DNA of 28,977 bases from GWF sp031972135 (lineage in GTDB: Bacteria; Patescibacteriota; Microgenomatia; UBA1400; UBA12108). How positions within the stretch are numbered: the first letter of the stretch is position 1; every line of letters starts with the position of its first letter. Location of the stretch: contig DALYFH010000013.1 of NCBI GenBank assembly GCA_031972135.1, forward strand, positions 1-28,977, written 5' to 3'. Positions 13,702 through 22,389 of the stretch are shown in pieces. Made by a program: the position numbers and the translations under genes. The notes under the pieces were generated by a model. It did not search any database. It was not told where the DNA came from and saw only the letters and a program-made list of their open reading frames with translations.

Positions 13702-16700
13702 TTAGTGATGACTAGGTGCACCTGTCCCGTTTAGATACTTCCACCAAAGACCAAAAAAGTCACCCGTTGCTCCCACAACAAACTCCATAAAGTACTCTGG
13801 AGGCATGTGAAACACCTCCAAAGCAAGGTATGTTATTAGTTTTTTACCGGTAACAGTATCCCACAACTCAGCCAGCGGAGGCCTATCTGAGTGCCAGCCT
13901 AAAATACTTTTTCTTAAGTGTTTACGCTCATGTTTATATGTTTTTTCAGTAATTATACTAGCAGCCCTCATCGAGCTCAGCACCTCTTGTTCTACACCCT
14001 CCTCGTCGACCTCTCCAGGAAACCCAGAGATAGAAACAATAGAAGGTGACTTACCATTATTAGCTTGCTTATCATCATACGTAACCTTACGAATCTCGAG
14101 ATCAGGAACTGGTACACGTCCAGGCAACTCTCCGATATAATTGCCATGCTCAAAACTTAGTGCACCGTCTTTTGTTATTATCTGTCTGACATACTTTTCA
14201 CCCACCACTCTCGCTTTACGAAGCTCTACCATATACTCATATGCTCGCAAGGCTATTGGTTCAATCTTTGCACCCTTTCCTAATATTCTTTGTGACACAC
14301 CCATCATTTTAATGAAAGCACCCCATGTTGGCTTTGTCCCTAAAGCTGTCGCTGCTTGTTGCCATTCTTTGTGATAATCGATTGCATATTTGGTAAAGTC
14401 ATCTGGCCTTTTGTTGCTAAGATTTTCTAAGATAAGTTTATCCTCTCCCCACCTTTGTGCAAAGACAATTAACTTCTCAAAGTTTTCGTTAGTGGAGTGA
14501 CTATGAACGCTTAATGCCTCCATCAACACTTCATCATGAGCAAATGTCTTCTTAATAAACTCAAAGTCCATACCAGCAAATATTGTTGGGTCTTCTGCAT
14601 ACAACCTTCGAAGACCACTTTCCATCTTCTTCCTTGCCGTTGCAAAATCTCTTCTCTGTGCTGTTGGGTCGAGTTTTAAGTTTCCGTCAGCGTCATATTT
14701 TAGTGGTAAAGACTCATATAACTTTGTTTCTTTTTCAAGCTCGTGAGATTTACCATGTAGGTGGTACTGGTCTGGCAAAAATATAGCATCTACAAACACT
14801 GCTCTAAGTTTAGCTAGCGACTTCTGATCTGGTGCGATACCCTTTGCATACCAGGCTTCTTCTATTGATGGGATCTTTTTGACACCACTTTTCTTCGTTT
14901 CTACTAAGTATGAAAGCACTTCTCCTCCTTCTTTCGCTGCAAGAGAAGAGTTACCGTTAAATCTAAACATTTGCGCTGCCTCAGGGAAGTTTTGTACGTC
15001 GTAAGTATTAAGGAAGGTCATCCATGCGCTGGGATCCATCTTATAGTTAAAGTTTTCATTCAGACCGGCCGGTGTTTCGAGTCGATTATTCGTAGGATTA
15101 GCATTAGCAACAAACTCACCGCTTGCTCTGGTCATCAAAAAATAAGTATAGATGCCGTTATAATAATCCCAATATTGTTTACCAATTTGCTCTAAATAAT
15201 GTTTTTCAAGATCTTTATCCAACGTTCCATCATCTTTCAAAACCTTATATTCTCTCATTTTTTCTTCATATCTAGAAGCTCCTAGTCTTTCCTTTAGTAC
15301 CATTCTGGTAACTGGTACCCAGTCTTCTTTTCTAACGTCAGCCAGATTAGAAGCCATCATCATATCTGAATAGAGACGTCCTACCTTATAGTTACCTTTT
15401 TCATCTTTATCGAGACTTAGTCCATAATGTTTTCTATCCTCCTCGTCCGTAATCGCTTGTGCCGCCGCGTTAACGAAATCTAATTGACTTAAGTCGGTTA
15501 ACTCAAACTCCTTCCCTTCTTTATCTTTAACTACAATTGCTTCTCTTAATTTCATAACACGGCTTAATACCGAATATTCGGGGCCGATTTGTGCGGAATA
15601 TTCTTTGAGCTGTCGGTAGCCATCCTCTGTTTGTGGTGTATTAAATACCAAGAAAGCAAATGTCATGCGCCGCGCTGAATTCATGATGTCCGACTTCATC
15701 GAAGTAGATAGTCCCATTATTGACATAATAGTCACATATTCGGTAGCACGCAGGTCTGGAGTATTCGGATCAAGTCTCACAGACTCGTCTACCAAGAATC
15801 TCACATTTGATAGTAGTTTTTTTGCAAAAAACTTATCTACTAACTTCTTTTCATCTTCAGTAAGTGCACTGTTGACTTTTGCTATCTTTTTTTCAGCGTC
15901 AACTACTAGCGGGTTTACACGTAGTCCAAGTTCCTTTTTAGCCAAAGCGTTGAGTGCTGGATATTTAGCTACGTCGATGTTTAGCATTCCCGAAACTCGC
16001 ACCTGTTCCCAGTCGTTTTCATCCCAATCAGCCATGTCTCGATTATTGTCCTGTCCACGCCTAGCAAACAACATTCTCTCTAATTGTTTGTTTAATATCG
16101 AGTTTGAATAGCTTGATTCATGCTGAGCATGATTCTTAAAATATTCCTCTTGTTCGACTTTAACCCCCTCACTCATGACTCTAATCATTGAGTCCTGATC
16201 CATCGCAGGTAAAACTCTATCCATCATCATTTCAAATAACTCGCGATCATTAGCATATAGATCGATTAAGAACCCTTCTAGTATCTGGAGTTCGCCTTTG
16301 GTTAGCTTATCTGGTTCTAATAGAGCCTTTTCATAAGCGGCTTTTTTATAAGCTAATGCTCGCATTTTAGTTGCATTAGAAAACTTGGGTGTCTTTCTTC
16401 TCCGGCTAACCTCCTCAATCTCTAGGTCGTCTTTTTGCTTCTCCCAGTAATTCTTAATTTGTTCTTCTGCTTCTTCCTCGGATTGTACCTCTGTTTTTCT
16501 GACTTCAAAATCAATCTGGCGTCTTACATTCTCTATCTCTACGTTATTTGCCCCAACATTTTCTAGTTTTTTTACCTCTTTGTCTAATGCCTCAGTTTTG
16601 CGTTTTTCTACTATCTGACTCGCTACTTCAAACTCTTCTCCTCCATGACTTTCGTCAGCGTAGTCTTCAATAAAGGCTCCCAACACATCTTTTGCATCTG

Positions 16701-17016
16701 GATCTGTATCAATATTCAAAGTTGTATCTATTAGCGTTTCTATCTCGCTACTGACATCATTCTCACTACGTAGTAATGCTAGTAGCTTGCCTACAAAACC
16801 AGCTCTCTCTTGAGTTTTCTCTTCACCTTCTAAATTTAGTAGTGCTTGTACAACTTTTTGCTTGTCACCTTCGCTTGCGAGACTCTCTACTACTTCTTCT
16901 AGGTTTTTAACCCCCAAGAAGCTCTGAAATAATTCTACCCACTTCTGGTACCATTTTTCCGAAAAAGATTGATGATCACCTTCATTTTCTATAGGAGCCT
17001 CAGGCGTTGCGTTCAT
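13702..17016 (-). CDS. Large soluble protein of unknown function inside the T4SS-like locus (1104 aa)
   Basis: Family not recognised. The protein is mostly helical and highly charged, with acidic and likely coiled-coil stretches in the first 250 residues (for example EEEAEEQIKNYWEKQKDDLE) and no signal peptide. The C-terminal 40 residues are aromatic and hydrophobic (EVFHMPPEYFMEFVVGATG, then FFGLWWKYLNG) and could attach to a membrane or partner. It is the only gene on the minus strand within the locus, convergent with the VirB6-like gene and divergent from the CHAP-domain gene. A TAAAAT box with an upstream TG ends six bases before its ATG, so the mRNA is probably leaderless. It could be a cytoplasmic scaffold or a secreted substrate; both are guesses. 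Length and unbroken frame make it certainly coding. Confidence 0.88.
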   Translation of the reverse strand: MNATPEAPIENEGDHQSFSEKWYQKWVELFQSFLGVKNLEEVVESLASEGDKQKVVQALLNLEGEEKTQERAGFVGKLLALLRSENDVSSEIETLIDTTLNIDTDPDAKDVLGAFIEDYADESHGGEEFEVASQIVEKRKTEALDKEVKKLENVGANNVEIENVRRQIDFEVRKTEVQSEEEAEEQIKNYWEKQKDDLEIEEVSRRRKTPKFSNATKMRALAYKKAAYEKALLEPDKLTKGELQILEGFLIDLYANDRELFEMMMDRVLPAMDQDSMIRVMSEGVKVEQEEYFKNHAQHESSYSNSILNKQLERMLFARRGQDNNRDMADWDENDWEQVRVSGMLNIDVAKYPALNALAKKELGLRVNPLVVDAEKKIAKVNSALTEDEKKLVDKFFAKKLLSNVRFLVDESVRLDPNTPDLRATEYVTIMSIMGLSTSMKSDIMNSARRMTFAFLVFNTPQTEDGYRQLKEYSAQIGPEYSVLSRVMKLREAIVVKDKEGKEFELTDLSQLDFVNAAAQAITDEEDRKHYGLSLDKDEKGNYKVGRLYSDMMMASNLADVRKEDWVPVTRMVLKERLGASRYEEKMREYKVLKDDGTLDKDLEKHYLEQIGKQYWDYYNGIYTYFLMTRASGEFVANANPTNNRLETPAGLNENFNYKMDPSAWMTFLNTYDVQNFPEAAQMFRFNGNSSLAAKEGGEVLSYLVETKKSGVKKIPSIEEAWYAKGIAPDQKSLAKLRAVFVDAIFLPDQYHLHGKSHELEKETKLYESLPLKYDADGNLKLDPTAQRRDFATARKKMESGLRRLYAEDPTIFAGMDFEFIKKTFAHDEVLMEALSVHSHSTNENFEKLIVFAQRWGEDKLILENLSNKRPDDFTKYAIDYHKEWQQAATALGTKPTWGAFIKMMGVSQRILGKGAKIEPIALRAYEYMVELRKARVVGEKYVRQIITKDGALSFEHGNYIGELPGRVPVPDLEIRKVTYDDKQANNGKSPSIVSISGFPGEVDEEGVEQEVLSSMRAASIITEKTYKHERKHLRKSILGWHSDRPPLAELWDTVTGKKLITYLALEVFHMPPEYFMEFVVGATGDFFGLWWKYLNGTGAPSHH

Positions 17017-17022
17017 GCGACA

Positions 17023-17028
17023 ATTTTA
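17023..17028 (-). promoter_or_regulatory. -10 box for the 1104-aa gene (leaderless)
   Basis: Minus-strand TAAAAT preceded by TGG (extended -10 type), ending six bases before the ATG at 17016. Confidence 0.6.
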
Positions 17029-17051
17029 CCACATCCACCCAGGCTCAATGT

Positions 17052-17057
17052 TACAAT
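17052..17057 (+). promoter_or_regulatory. -10 box for the CHAP-domain gene (leaderless)
   Basis: TACAAT preceded by TGT (extended -10 type, 17049-17057), ending seven bases before the ATG at 17065. It forms a divergent pair with the minus-strand box at 17023-17028. Confidence 0.6.
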
Positions 17058-17064
17058 TACCAAT

Positions 17065-19905
17065 ATGGCTACTACTATCCCCTACAAAGACACTAGTTAT
17101 GGCAAATATCACCCCAGGATCGATCAGTACTTTCTCCGCAATTCCATCTTGCCCGAACTAAAAAAACAAGGGTCTCTCGGCGACAAAGCAGGTAGAGTAA
17201 AGGTAAGTCCAGATGGCATAACTCCAGAGGAATATATCTCGCTCGCCGAAGCCAGGGCGCTCACCCTAGACTTTTTAACAAATACCGGCAATTTGCCCGA
17301 AAAAAGGCAACGCCAACTACAGAATGCCAAGAGTTATAACGATTTTACCAATCTAGCCTGGGCTTTCTTTTTTGACGAAGTTGAAACACCCCAGTCTGCA
17401 GTTAATCCAGATGTAATTACTGAGTACGCTGCGCTCCAGGAGAAACCAAATAAAGCACCAGTAATGATGCGGACACGCTTTAGTGCTGATGATCGTATTA
17501 AAAAATATAATGAGCTCTACAAAAAAATCCTTTCCTATCAATATCTCGGGGATACTCCGAGGATCCTCAACCAAATTTTTCCTCAAGGATCCAAAGATGC
17601 AATTGATGTTGAACAATATCAGCTCGCCCAGATCATCGCTGCCAACTTGTCCCGCCTTCAGGCTGCAAACAACAGCTCAAATGATCCGATCGTCAAAAAC
17701 CATGCAGTAACAGCAGAAATCAACAACATTATCGCCAAATCATATCCAAAAGCAATTGGATTTATCAATTATACTGGCAACGATCAGGTCAAGTATGCTG
17801 TTCGAAGAATTGTAGATAATTTTGCGAGTTTTGCAGAAAGCGAAGACCCAGATACTCTTAATAATTATGAACAATCTCAGATTGCTGCGTCACAGGCTAT
17901 TCGTGAATATACATTTAACGAAAGAGAGCTCAGTGCCGCCCTCAACTCTACGCTTTCTTTTATTCACAACGACAAAGAACGCTCTAGTCTAATCAACAAC
18001 CTACTACGAGAGAACAATAAGCGGTTATTTAGTGGTCAGGACTTAAAGAGTATTGTCGAGCGACTAGCACCAGGTAGTAGTGTCCAAATCCTGGAAGAAA
18101 TTGAAAAACGAAACCTAAACCTATCTCTAGAACAACTAAATAACAATCTCCGCGCCAATCTAAGTGACAATGAGTTTGTTGCTAGGGGTGGACTTACCAA
18201 GGCTGAGTTTAACCTGCTAAAAAACAAGGGAATAAACCCTTTTCTGACCACCTACACCCCTTGGGATAAACGCTTTAACGTCAACAAAGCTAAATCAAAT
18301 GCTACAACCGCACTACTCTCTACATACAACTCGGAAAACAATAAAAGTTTCAAAAACCTAGAAGAGGCCTATGCACATGAAAGTCAAAAAGAAAATCCAG
18401 ACCCACTATTTTTATTACATGCTAGAAATCACTTAAACCGCAATTATTACTATGGCACTCTCAGCGATTCGGAGCGGTTTAGTGCAGATTTGGCTAGAGT
18501 TAATCGAAACTTTAGTAGTTTTGTCTCGAGAGCTCAGGAGCTACAAGGAAAAGTGATTGACGGTTTCGTCGATTTAGAAGAAACCATAACCGGTAAAAAG
18601 TGGCTGCACAAACAACTTGATCGTTGGGATAGATTTGCCGAGAAATACACCATAAAAGTCGGTAAAACCGATATTCCTATTTTCAGAATTAGGAACTGGG
18701 TCAGCACTCAGTGGGATAAGTTTAAAAAACTAAAAATCGAATCATGGATATCAAGTGGCTCAAGTGCTAGTGGAGGGCTTGGCAAATTTACTCGTCAGAG
18801 ACTAATCGACTATAAGTTGGGCGGCTTCTCTTTTAAAGGAATGACTTCAATCGGGCTACATAGAGCCTGGAGTGCTGTTGCATACAAAGCAACAAGTGGG
18901 GTAATAAAGGGCGGCACAACATTCTCCTTACGTACCGCAACTAGGTTCTTTTTGAAAATTGGGGCGAAGACTTTAGCAAAAGCGACCTACAAGCTTTCTC
19001 AACTTGCTATCAGTGGTGGCCTCACGCTTTCAGGTGTATTGTCTGCCCTTGGGATAGTACTAATTGTTAAAGATGTATTAGAAATCGGCGCAGGGTTGGT
19101 AAAGTGGGCTTGGAACGGTATAAAAGATCTATTTTCTCGCACAGATTTTGGCTCGACCGGAATACTGTCTGCCTTGGCAATGGGATGGACTGCAGCGCTC
19201 GGATTTGTGACTAGTCTCTTATTCCCCTGGGTTTTACCAAGCATTGTATCTATTGGCGTGTTTATTGGGATTGTTTTTGGTTCTGTTCACTATCAAACCA
19301 TGATGAATCAAATGCTCAACACCACCGCCCGTCTCGATGTCAATCTTAGTCTCGATTCTGGGCTCGGGGAGTTTATTGGAAACATCCTCTGCGACTCAGG
19401 TGAGGGTGGAGGTAAAAACAACTCGAGAATACAAACAGCCGCGTGTATCGCCGAGATTTTGAGTAAATGTAGTATTAATCCACTAACTGCCAGCAATGCT
19501 CAGGGGTCGACCTGGCAGTGTATGCTGGCTAGCACCTTGGCCGAGAGCGCGCTCGCTCAACTTCAGCGCTCTGCAACAAGCTATAGCGTATTACAATGTG
19601 TCGGATTCATAGTTGCTATCGATGTGGCTAACGGAGGTACTGGCACTGGCTTTGGAGATGCCAAGACCTTATTATCTAGTCCTCCTAGCGGCTACAAGCC
19701 GGTTCTTGGTGTTGGCAGCTGTTCCCCAGGTGATTTCTTTGTCGATACTACTGGTACATGGGGACACACTGGAGTTTTCATTGCCAATGGCGGTGCCACC
19801 TCTCAGGTAGCCGACGCAAACGGAGCAGGCCCTGGTGTTGTGAGAGGACCAGGTAGCGGAACTTGGCTAAGTAGTAAAATTGCCGGGTGTCTAAAAAAAA
19901 TCTAA
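17065..19905 (+). CDS. Large membrane protein with C-terminal CHAP-type peptidoglycan hydrolase domain
   Basis: 946 aa from the ATG at 17065 (MATTIPYKDTSYGKYHPR). The in-frame ATG at 16969 is rejected because the extra residues overlap the divergent gene and the -10 box. Residues 1 to about 600 are soluble, helical, charged and unknown. About residues 640-780 hold several hydrophobic helices (for example GGLTLSGVLSALGIVLIV and LPSIVSIGVFIGIVFGSV). The last about 105 residues form a CHAP/NlpC-like domain: QCVGFI (Cys845), GDFFVD, GHTGVFI (His901) and VADANGAGPGVVRG. This fits a Cys-His amidase or endopeptidase placed outside the membrane. Such proteins clear the wall for T4SS assembly. Unusual for carrying a long N-terminal, probably cytoplasmic, part. 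Confidence 0.83.
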   Translation: MATTIPYKDTSYGKYHPRIDQYFLRNSILPELKKQGSLGDKAGRVKVSPDGITPEEYISLAEARALTLDFLTNTGNLPEKRQRQLQNAKSYNDFTNLAWAFFFDEVETPQSAVNPDVITEYAALQEKPNKAPVMMRTRFSADDRIKKYNELYKKILSYQYLGDTPRILNQIFPQGSKDAIDVEQYQLAQIIAANLSRLQAANNSSNDPIVKNHAVTAEINNIIAKSYPKAIGFINYTGNDQVKYAVRRIVDNFASFAESEDPDTLNNYEQSQIAASQAIREYTFNERELSAALNSTLSFIHNDKERSSLINNLLRENNKRLFSGQDLKSIVERLAPGSSVQILEEIEKRNLNLSLEQLNNNLRANLSDNEFVARGGLTKAEFNLLKNKGINPFLTTYTPWDKRFNVNKAKSNATTALLSTYNSENNKSFKNLEEAYAHESQKENPDPLFLLHARNHLNRNYYYGTLSDSERFSADLARVNRNFSSFVSRAQELQGKVIDGFVDLEETITGKKWLHKQLDRWDRFAEKYTIKVGKTDIPIFRIRNWVSTQWDKFKKLKIESWISSGSSASGGLGKFTRQRLIDYKLGGFSFKGMTSIGLHRAWSAVAYKATSGVIKGGTTFSLRTATRFFLKIGAKTLAKATYKLSQLAISGGLTLSGVLSALGIVLIVKDVLEIGAGLVKWAWNGIKDLFSRTDFGSTGILSALAMGWTAALGFVTSLLFPWVLPSIVSIGVFIGIVFGSVHYQTMMNQMLNTTARLDVNLSLDSGLGEFIGNILCDSGEGGGKNNSRIQTAACIAEILSKCSINPLTASNAQGSTWQCMLASTLAESALAQLQRSATSYSVLQCVGFIVAIDVANGGTGTGFGDAKTLLSSPPSGYKPVLGVGSCSPGDFFVDTTGTWGHTGVFIANGGATSQVADANGAGPGVVRGPGSGTWLSSKIAGCLKKI

Positions 19906-19907
19906 GC

Positions 19908-19913
19908 TAGAAT
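19908..19913 (+). promoter_or_regulatory. -10 box for the 201-aa anchored protein gene (leaderless)
   Basis: TAGAAT ending six bases before the ATG at 19920; it overlaps the region just after the previous stop codon. Confidence 0.5.
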
Positions 19914-19919
19914 ACAGCT

Positions 19920-20525
19920 ATGTATAAAATTTTTACCAACAAAATAACACTAATCTCTCTCGGAGTTATAGCTCTAGCTACACTTCTATTTTCACTCTTC
20001 TATCGTCCCACCACGCCTCTCCCTAGCCTACTCTCAGCATCCCCCAAGGATCGATCCCCAATTAATTATTTTGATGAGATCCAATTGCGTTTTGACCGAG
20101 TAGTTAACCCAGGAGAGTTGGTTGTTAGTTCTGTCCCCGAAGAAACATGGGAAATCTCAGTCAAGCCCAATGGCAGCCTGGTGCTAAAGTCAAAAAAATA
20201 TCTCCAGATCAACACACAATATTTACTAAATATAAGTTACCAAAATAATCCGATCGTCTCTCTGACTTATACCGTCAAACCACAACAAAGCGACCCTCGT
20301 CACGCCCAAGAAGTGGGAGAGGAGATTGCGCGTGATTATCCTCTGGCCGCCAAGATCCCTTACGAAGCGCCTGGTTTTACCGTTCTATACAAATCCCCAA
20401 TGGCCTTTGAAATCACCCTCAAAGAGGGCATCGAAGAGCGCAGCGAGATCATTAACTCAGTTCGAGATTGGGTCAAAGAAAATGGTTTAAGTCCCGACTC
20501 CCACACATACACTTTTTCTAACTAG
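19920..20525 (+). CDS. Membrane-anchored protein with Ig-like external domain (201 aa)
   Basis: N-terminal anchor (ITLISLGVIALATLLFSLFY), then a segment around residues 40-120 (SPKDRSPINYFDEIQLRFDR to INTQYLLNISYQ) with the pattern of bacterial Ig-like domains: a Pro-start, an xIxLxFDRxV strand, an LVLKSKKxLxxNTQYxL turn. The last about 65 residues (from IPYEAPGFTVLYKS to SPDSHTYTFSN) resemble the end of the 181-aa protein at 11570. It may be an extracytoplasmic connector of the T4SS-like complex. No enzyme motif. The Ig-like call is by pattern only. Confidence 0.7.
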   Translation: MYKIFTNKITLISLGVIALATLLFSLFYRPTTPLPSLLSASPKDRSPINYFDEIQLRFDRVVNPGELVVSSVPEETWEISVKPNGSLVLKSKKYLQINTQYLLNISYQNNPIVSLTYTVKPQQSDPRHAQEVGEEIARDYPLAAKIPYEAPGFTVLYKSPMAFEITLKEGIEERSEIINSVRDWVKENGLSPDSHTYTFSN

Positions 20526-20539
20526 CCAAATTCTCACTA

Positions 20540-20567
20540 GGTACTTTTTACTCGGTACTTTATACTA
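20540..20567 (+). repeat. Imperfect 14-bp tandem repeat before the prgI-like gene
   Basis: GGTACTTTTTACTC (20540-20553) followed by GGTACTTTATACTA (20554-20567), 12 of 14 identical. The second copy contains the TATACT box. The period and the GTACT core recall the 14-bp duplication at 8734. Confidence 0.75.
20561..20566 (+). promoter_or_regulatory. -10 box for the PrgI-like gene (leaderless)
   Basis: TATACT ending six bases before the ATG at 20573. Confidence 0.55.
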
Positions 20568-20572
20568 TATTT

Positions 20573-21601
20573 ATGAACCAGCACCCCGTCCCTCAAAACG
20601 TCACCCAATATCAATTTCGTCTAGTTGGGGACATGACTCTTAAACAGTTTTTAGAACTGGCGAGTGGTATTGTTTTAGCCGCTTTATTTTACTCAAGTAA
20701 TTTACTCTTTATTTTTAAGGTACCTCTTATTCTATCCTCTCTCTTGTTCGGTATTGGTTTGGCCTTCTTCCCAATAGAAGATAGACCACTTGATCAATGG
20801 ATTATTAATTTTGTTCACGCCATCTACAAGCCAACTCGTTTTACCTGGAAAAAAACCAACAAAGTTCCGAGTATTTTTACTTTTGCTGCACATGCTATAG
20901 CGCCCACCAATACTATAACCAAAACCATGAAGGCCCCCGCTCCACTGTCGCACGCTCAAAATGAATCTGACCTTAGTGAAGGCGAGACTAGCCAAGTAAA
21001 ATCTCTAAATTCTCTCTTTAATACCCAGAGCACTCCATTCCCAACAAAGAATGTCGAGCCTCAAACTAGCGTAGTCTTTGATAAGCCAGCTATTACAGTG
21101 CGCAAATTAAAGGCCGTAGAAAAAACACTTCCTCCGCCCGTCAGTCCCAATAAGCCGGTAGTTGTCCCCGTGGTTCAGCCAACTGTAGTTAGCAATGCTC
21201 GCGAAGAGGACCAAAAAACTCAAGAGTCTTCCGTCCCGAGTAACATAATCTTCGCCGCAACATCAAAGCCGGCCTCATCAGCCTCCTCTAGCCCAGTTGA
21301 AACTAAATTAAAATCCATCAACCTCCCCGTCCCACCTCGTAGCCCCAATCTCATCGTTGGCATTACCACCAGCAAAGACGGCAAGTTAATCGAGGGAGCA
21401 ATTGTTCAAGTACTAGATGCGTCCGGCGTCCCTGCTCGCGCTATGAAAACAAACGCACTCGGCCAGTTTGCTACCAGTACCCCTCTCTCTCCTGGTACCT
21501 ATCGCTTAGAAGTAGAGGCAGATGGCCACACCTTCCCTGCTCAGCAGCTTATAATCCAAAACCAAATCATCCAGCCATTTGAGATCCAAGCTAGTACTTA
21601 G
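20573..21601 (+). CDS. PrgI-like membrane protein with C-terminal carboxypeptidase-regulatory-like domain
   Basis: 342 aa. Residues 1-95 match the PrgI family plan seen in Gram-positive-type conjugation loci, where PrgI precedes the VirB4-like ATPase: a short N-terminal part (VPQNVTQYQFRLVGDMTLKQ), two membrane helices (LELASGIVLAALFYSSNLLF and VPLILSSLLFGIGLAFFP) and an EDRPLDQWI segment. Residues about 110-255 are a Pro/Ser/Thr/Val-rich linker. The C-terminal about 85 residues (LIVGITTSKDGKLIEGAIVQV to PGTYRLEVEADGH) are a beta-sandwich of the CarboxypepD_reg type. The membrane part likely contacts the channel; the terminal domain may bind partners. Which side of the membrane it faces is uncertain. 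Confidence 0.83.
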   Translation: MNQHPVPQNVTQYQFRLVGDMTLKQFLELASGIVLAALFYSSNLLFIFKVPLILSSLLFGIGLAFFPIEDRPLDQWIINFVHAIYKPTRFTWKKTNKVPSIFTFAAHAIAPTNTITKTMKAPAPLSHAQNESDLSEGETSQVKSLNSLFNTQSTPFPTKNVEPQTSVVFDKPAITVRKLKAVEKTLPPPVSPNKPVVVPVVQPTVVSNAREEDQKTQESSVPSNIIFAATSKPASSASSSPVETKLKSINLPVPPRSPNLIVGITTSKDGKLIEGAIVQVLDASGVPARAMKTNALGQFATSTPLSPGTYRLEVEADGHTFPAQQLIIQNQIIQPFEIQAST

Positions 21602-21603
21602 GC

Positions 21604-21609
21604 TATACT
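21604..21609 (+). promoter_or_regulatory. -10 box for the 212-aa TraC-like gene (leaderless)
   Basis: TATACT ending seven bases before the ATG at 21617. Confidence 0.55.
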
Positions 21610-21616
21610 AAACTAT

Positions 21617-22255
21617 ATGTCTGACTCAATCATAGTCGCCACAACCCAGGATCACCTAGAAGTCGAAACGATCCGCGATGACGTGGTCGTCCTAAAAAAT
21701 GGCTTAATTAGTGTGGTTATCCAGACTTCGGCCATCAATTTTGGCCTCCTCTCCGAAGAAGAACAGGATGCAACTATATATGCTTATGCTGGCCTTCTAA
21801 ATTCCTTAAGCTTCCCTGTCCAAATCGTCATAAAATCTGAGAAGAAAGACATTAGTAGCTATTTAGAATTATTAGTTTCACAAGAGAAAAAACTTAAAGA
21901 TGAAACTATGAAAATGCGGATGAGTCAGTATAGAAATTTTATCGAAACCACGATCCAGGAACAAAACGTCCTCGATAAAAAGTTTTATATTATCGTTTCC
22001 TACCAAATGGTCACCTTGTCAGGCAAAGTCGAAATCACCGAAGAGCTCCTAGGCCGCGCTAAGGCAGACCTCGAACCCAAGCGGGACCACATTATCAAAC
22101 AGTTAACCAGAATCGGCCTAACCGCTCAACAGCTCAACAGCCAAAACCTCATGAAACTCTTCCATGGCTACTACAACTCAACAGTTAAAGGACAAAAGTT
22201 TACGACCGCCTCTGATTACGAAACCCCTGTCGTCGCTCCCAATATTGCTAAATAA
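21617..22255 (+). CDS. TraC/VirB4 N-terminal-like protein (212 aa)
   Basis: Soluble protein, MSDSIIVATTQDHLEVETIR, with a beta-rich first 60 residues (VVVLKNGLISVVIQTSAINF, GLLSEEEQDATIYAYAGLLN) and a later charged helical part. The pattern of a strand-rich domain that aligns with the start of TraC/VirB4 proteins, followed by a query-loop helix region, suggests an accessory N-terminal module made as a separate protein. No Walker motifs. It lies between the PrgI-like gene and virB4. Not a frameshifted piece of virB4: it has its own promoter-like box and stop, and the next gene has its own N-terminal domain. Confidence 0.68.
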   Translation: MSDSIIVATTQDHLEVETIRDDVVVLKNGLISVVIQTSAINFGLLSEEEQDATIYAYAGLLNSLSFPVQIVIKSEKKDISSYLELLVSQEKKLKDETMKMRMSQYRNFIETTIQEQNVLDKKFYIIVSYQMVTLSGKVEITEELLGRAKADLEPKRDHIIKQLTRIGLTAQQLNSQNLMKLFHGYYNSTVKGQKFTTASDYETPVVAPNIAK

Positions 22256-22259
22256 TCAA

Positions 22260-22384
22260 CAGAACACTCAGAATACTCTGACAATCAGAATAATCAGAAC
22301 TCCAGAATATCAGACACTCTAAGCTTCCATCAACCCAACTCCCCGAGTTTTCTGAGTTTTCCGAGTTTTCTGATAAACTGATAT
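22260..22384. repeat. Inverted pair of 8-9 bp tandem repeat clusters before virB4
   Basis: The left block (22260-22316) has TCAG/CCAG repeated at steps of 8, 9 or 17 bases (22268, 22285, 22294, 22302, 22310). The right block (22343-22381) has CCGA/CTGA at 22343, 22352, 22361, 22370 and 22378, with unit CYGAGTTTT. The right unit is roughly the reverse complement of the left, so the 134-nt gap could fold into an imperfect long hairpin. This accounts for the spacer between the two genes. Confidence 0.7.
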
Positions 22385-22389
22385 ATATT

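Noticed and set aside
15665..16111. 148-aa plus-strand ORF
   Set aside because: It is antisense to the 1104-aa gene, Ser/Thr/Phe-rich and low complexity, with no family features or promoter.
22256..22389. Frameshift splitting one virB4 into two ORFs
   Set aside because: The upstream ORF has its own stop and promoter-like box, the gap is repeat-filled, and the 632-aa protein already has a complete VirB4 N-terminal domain.
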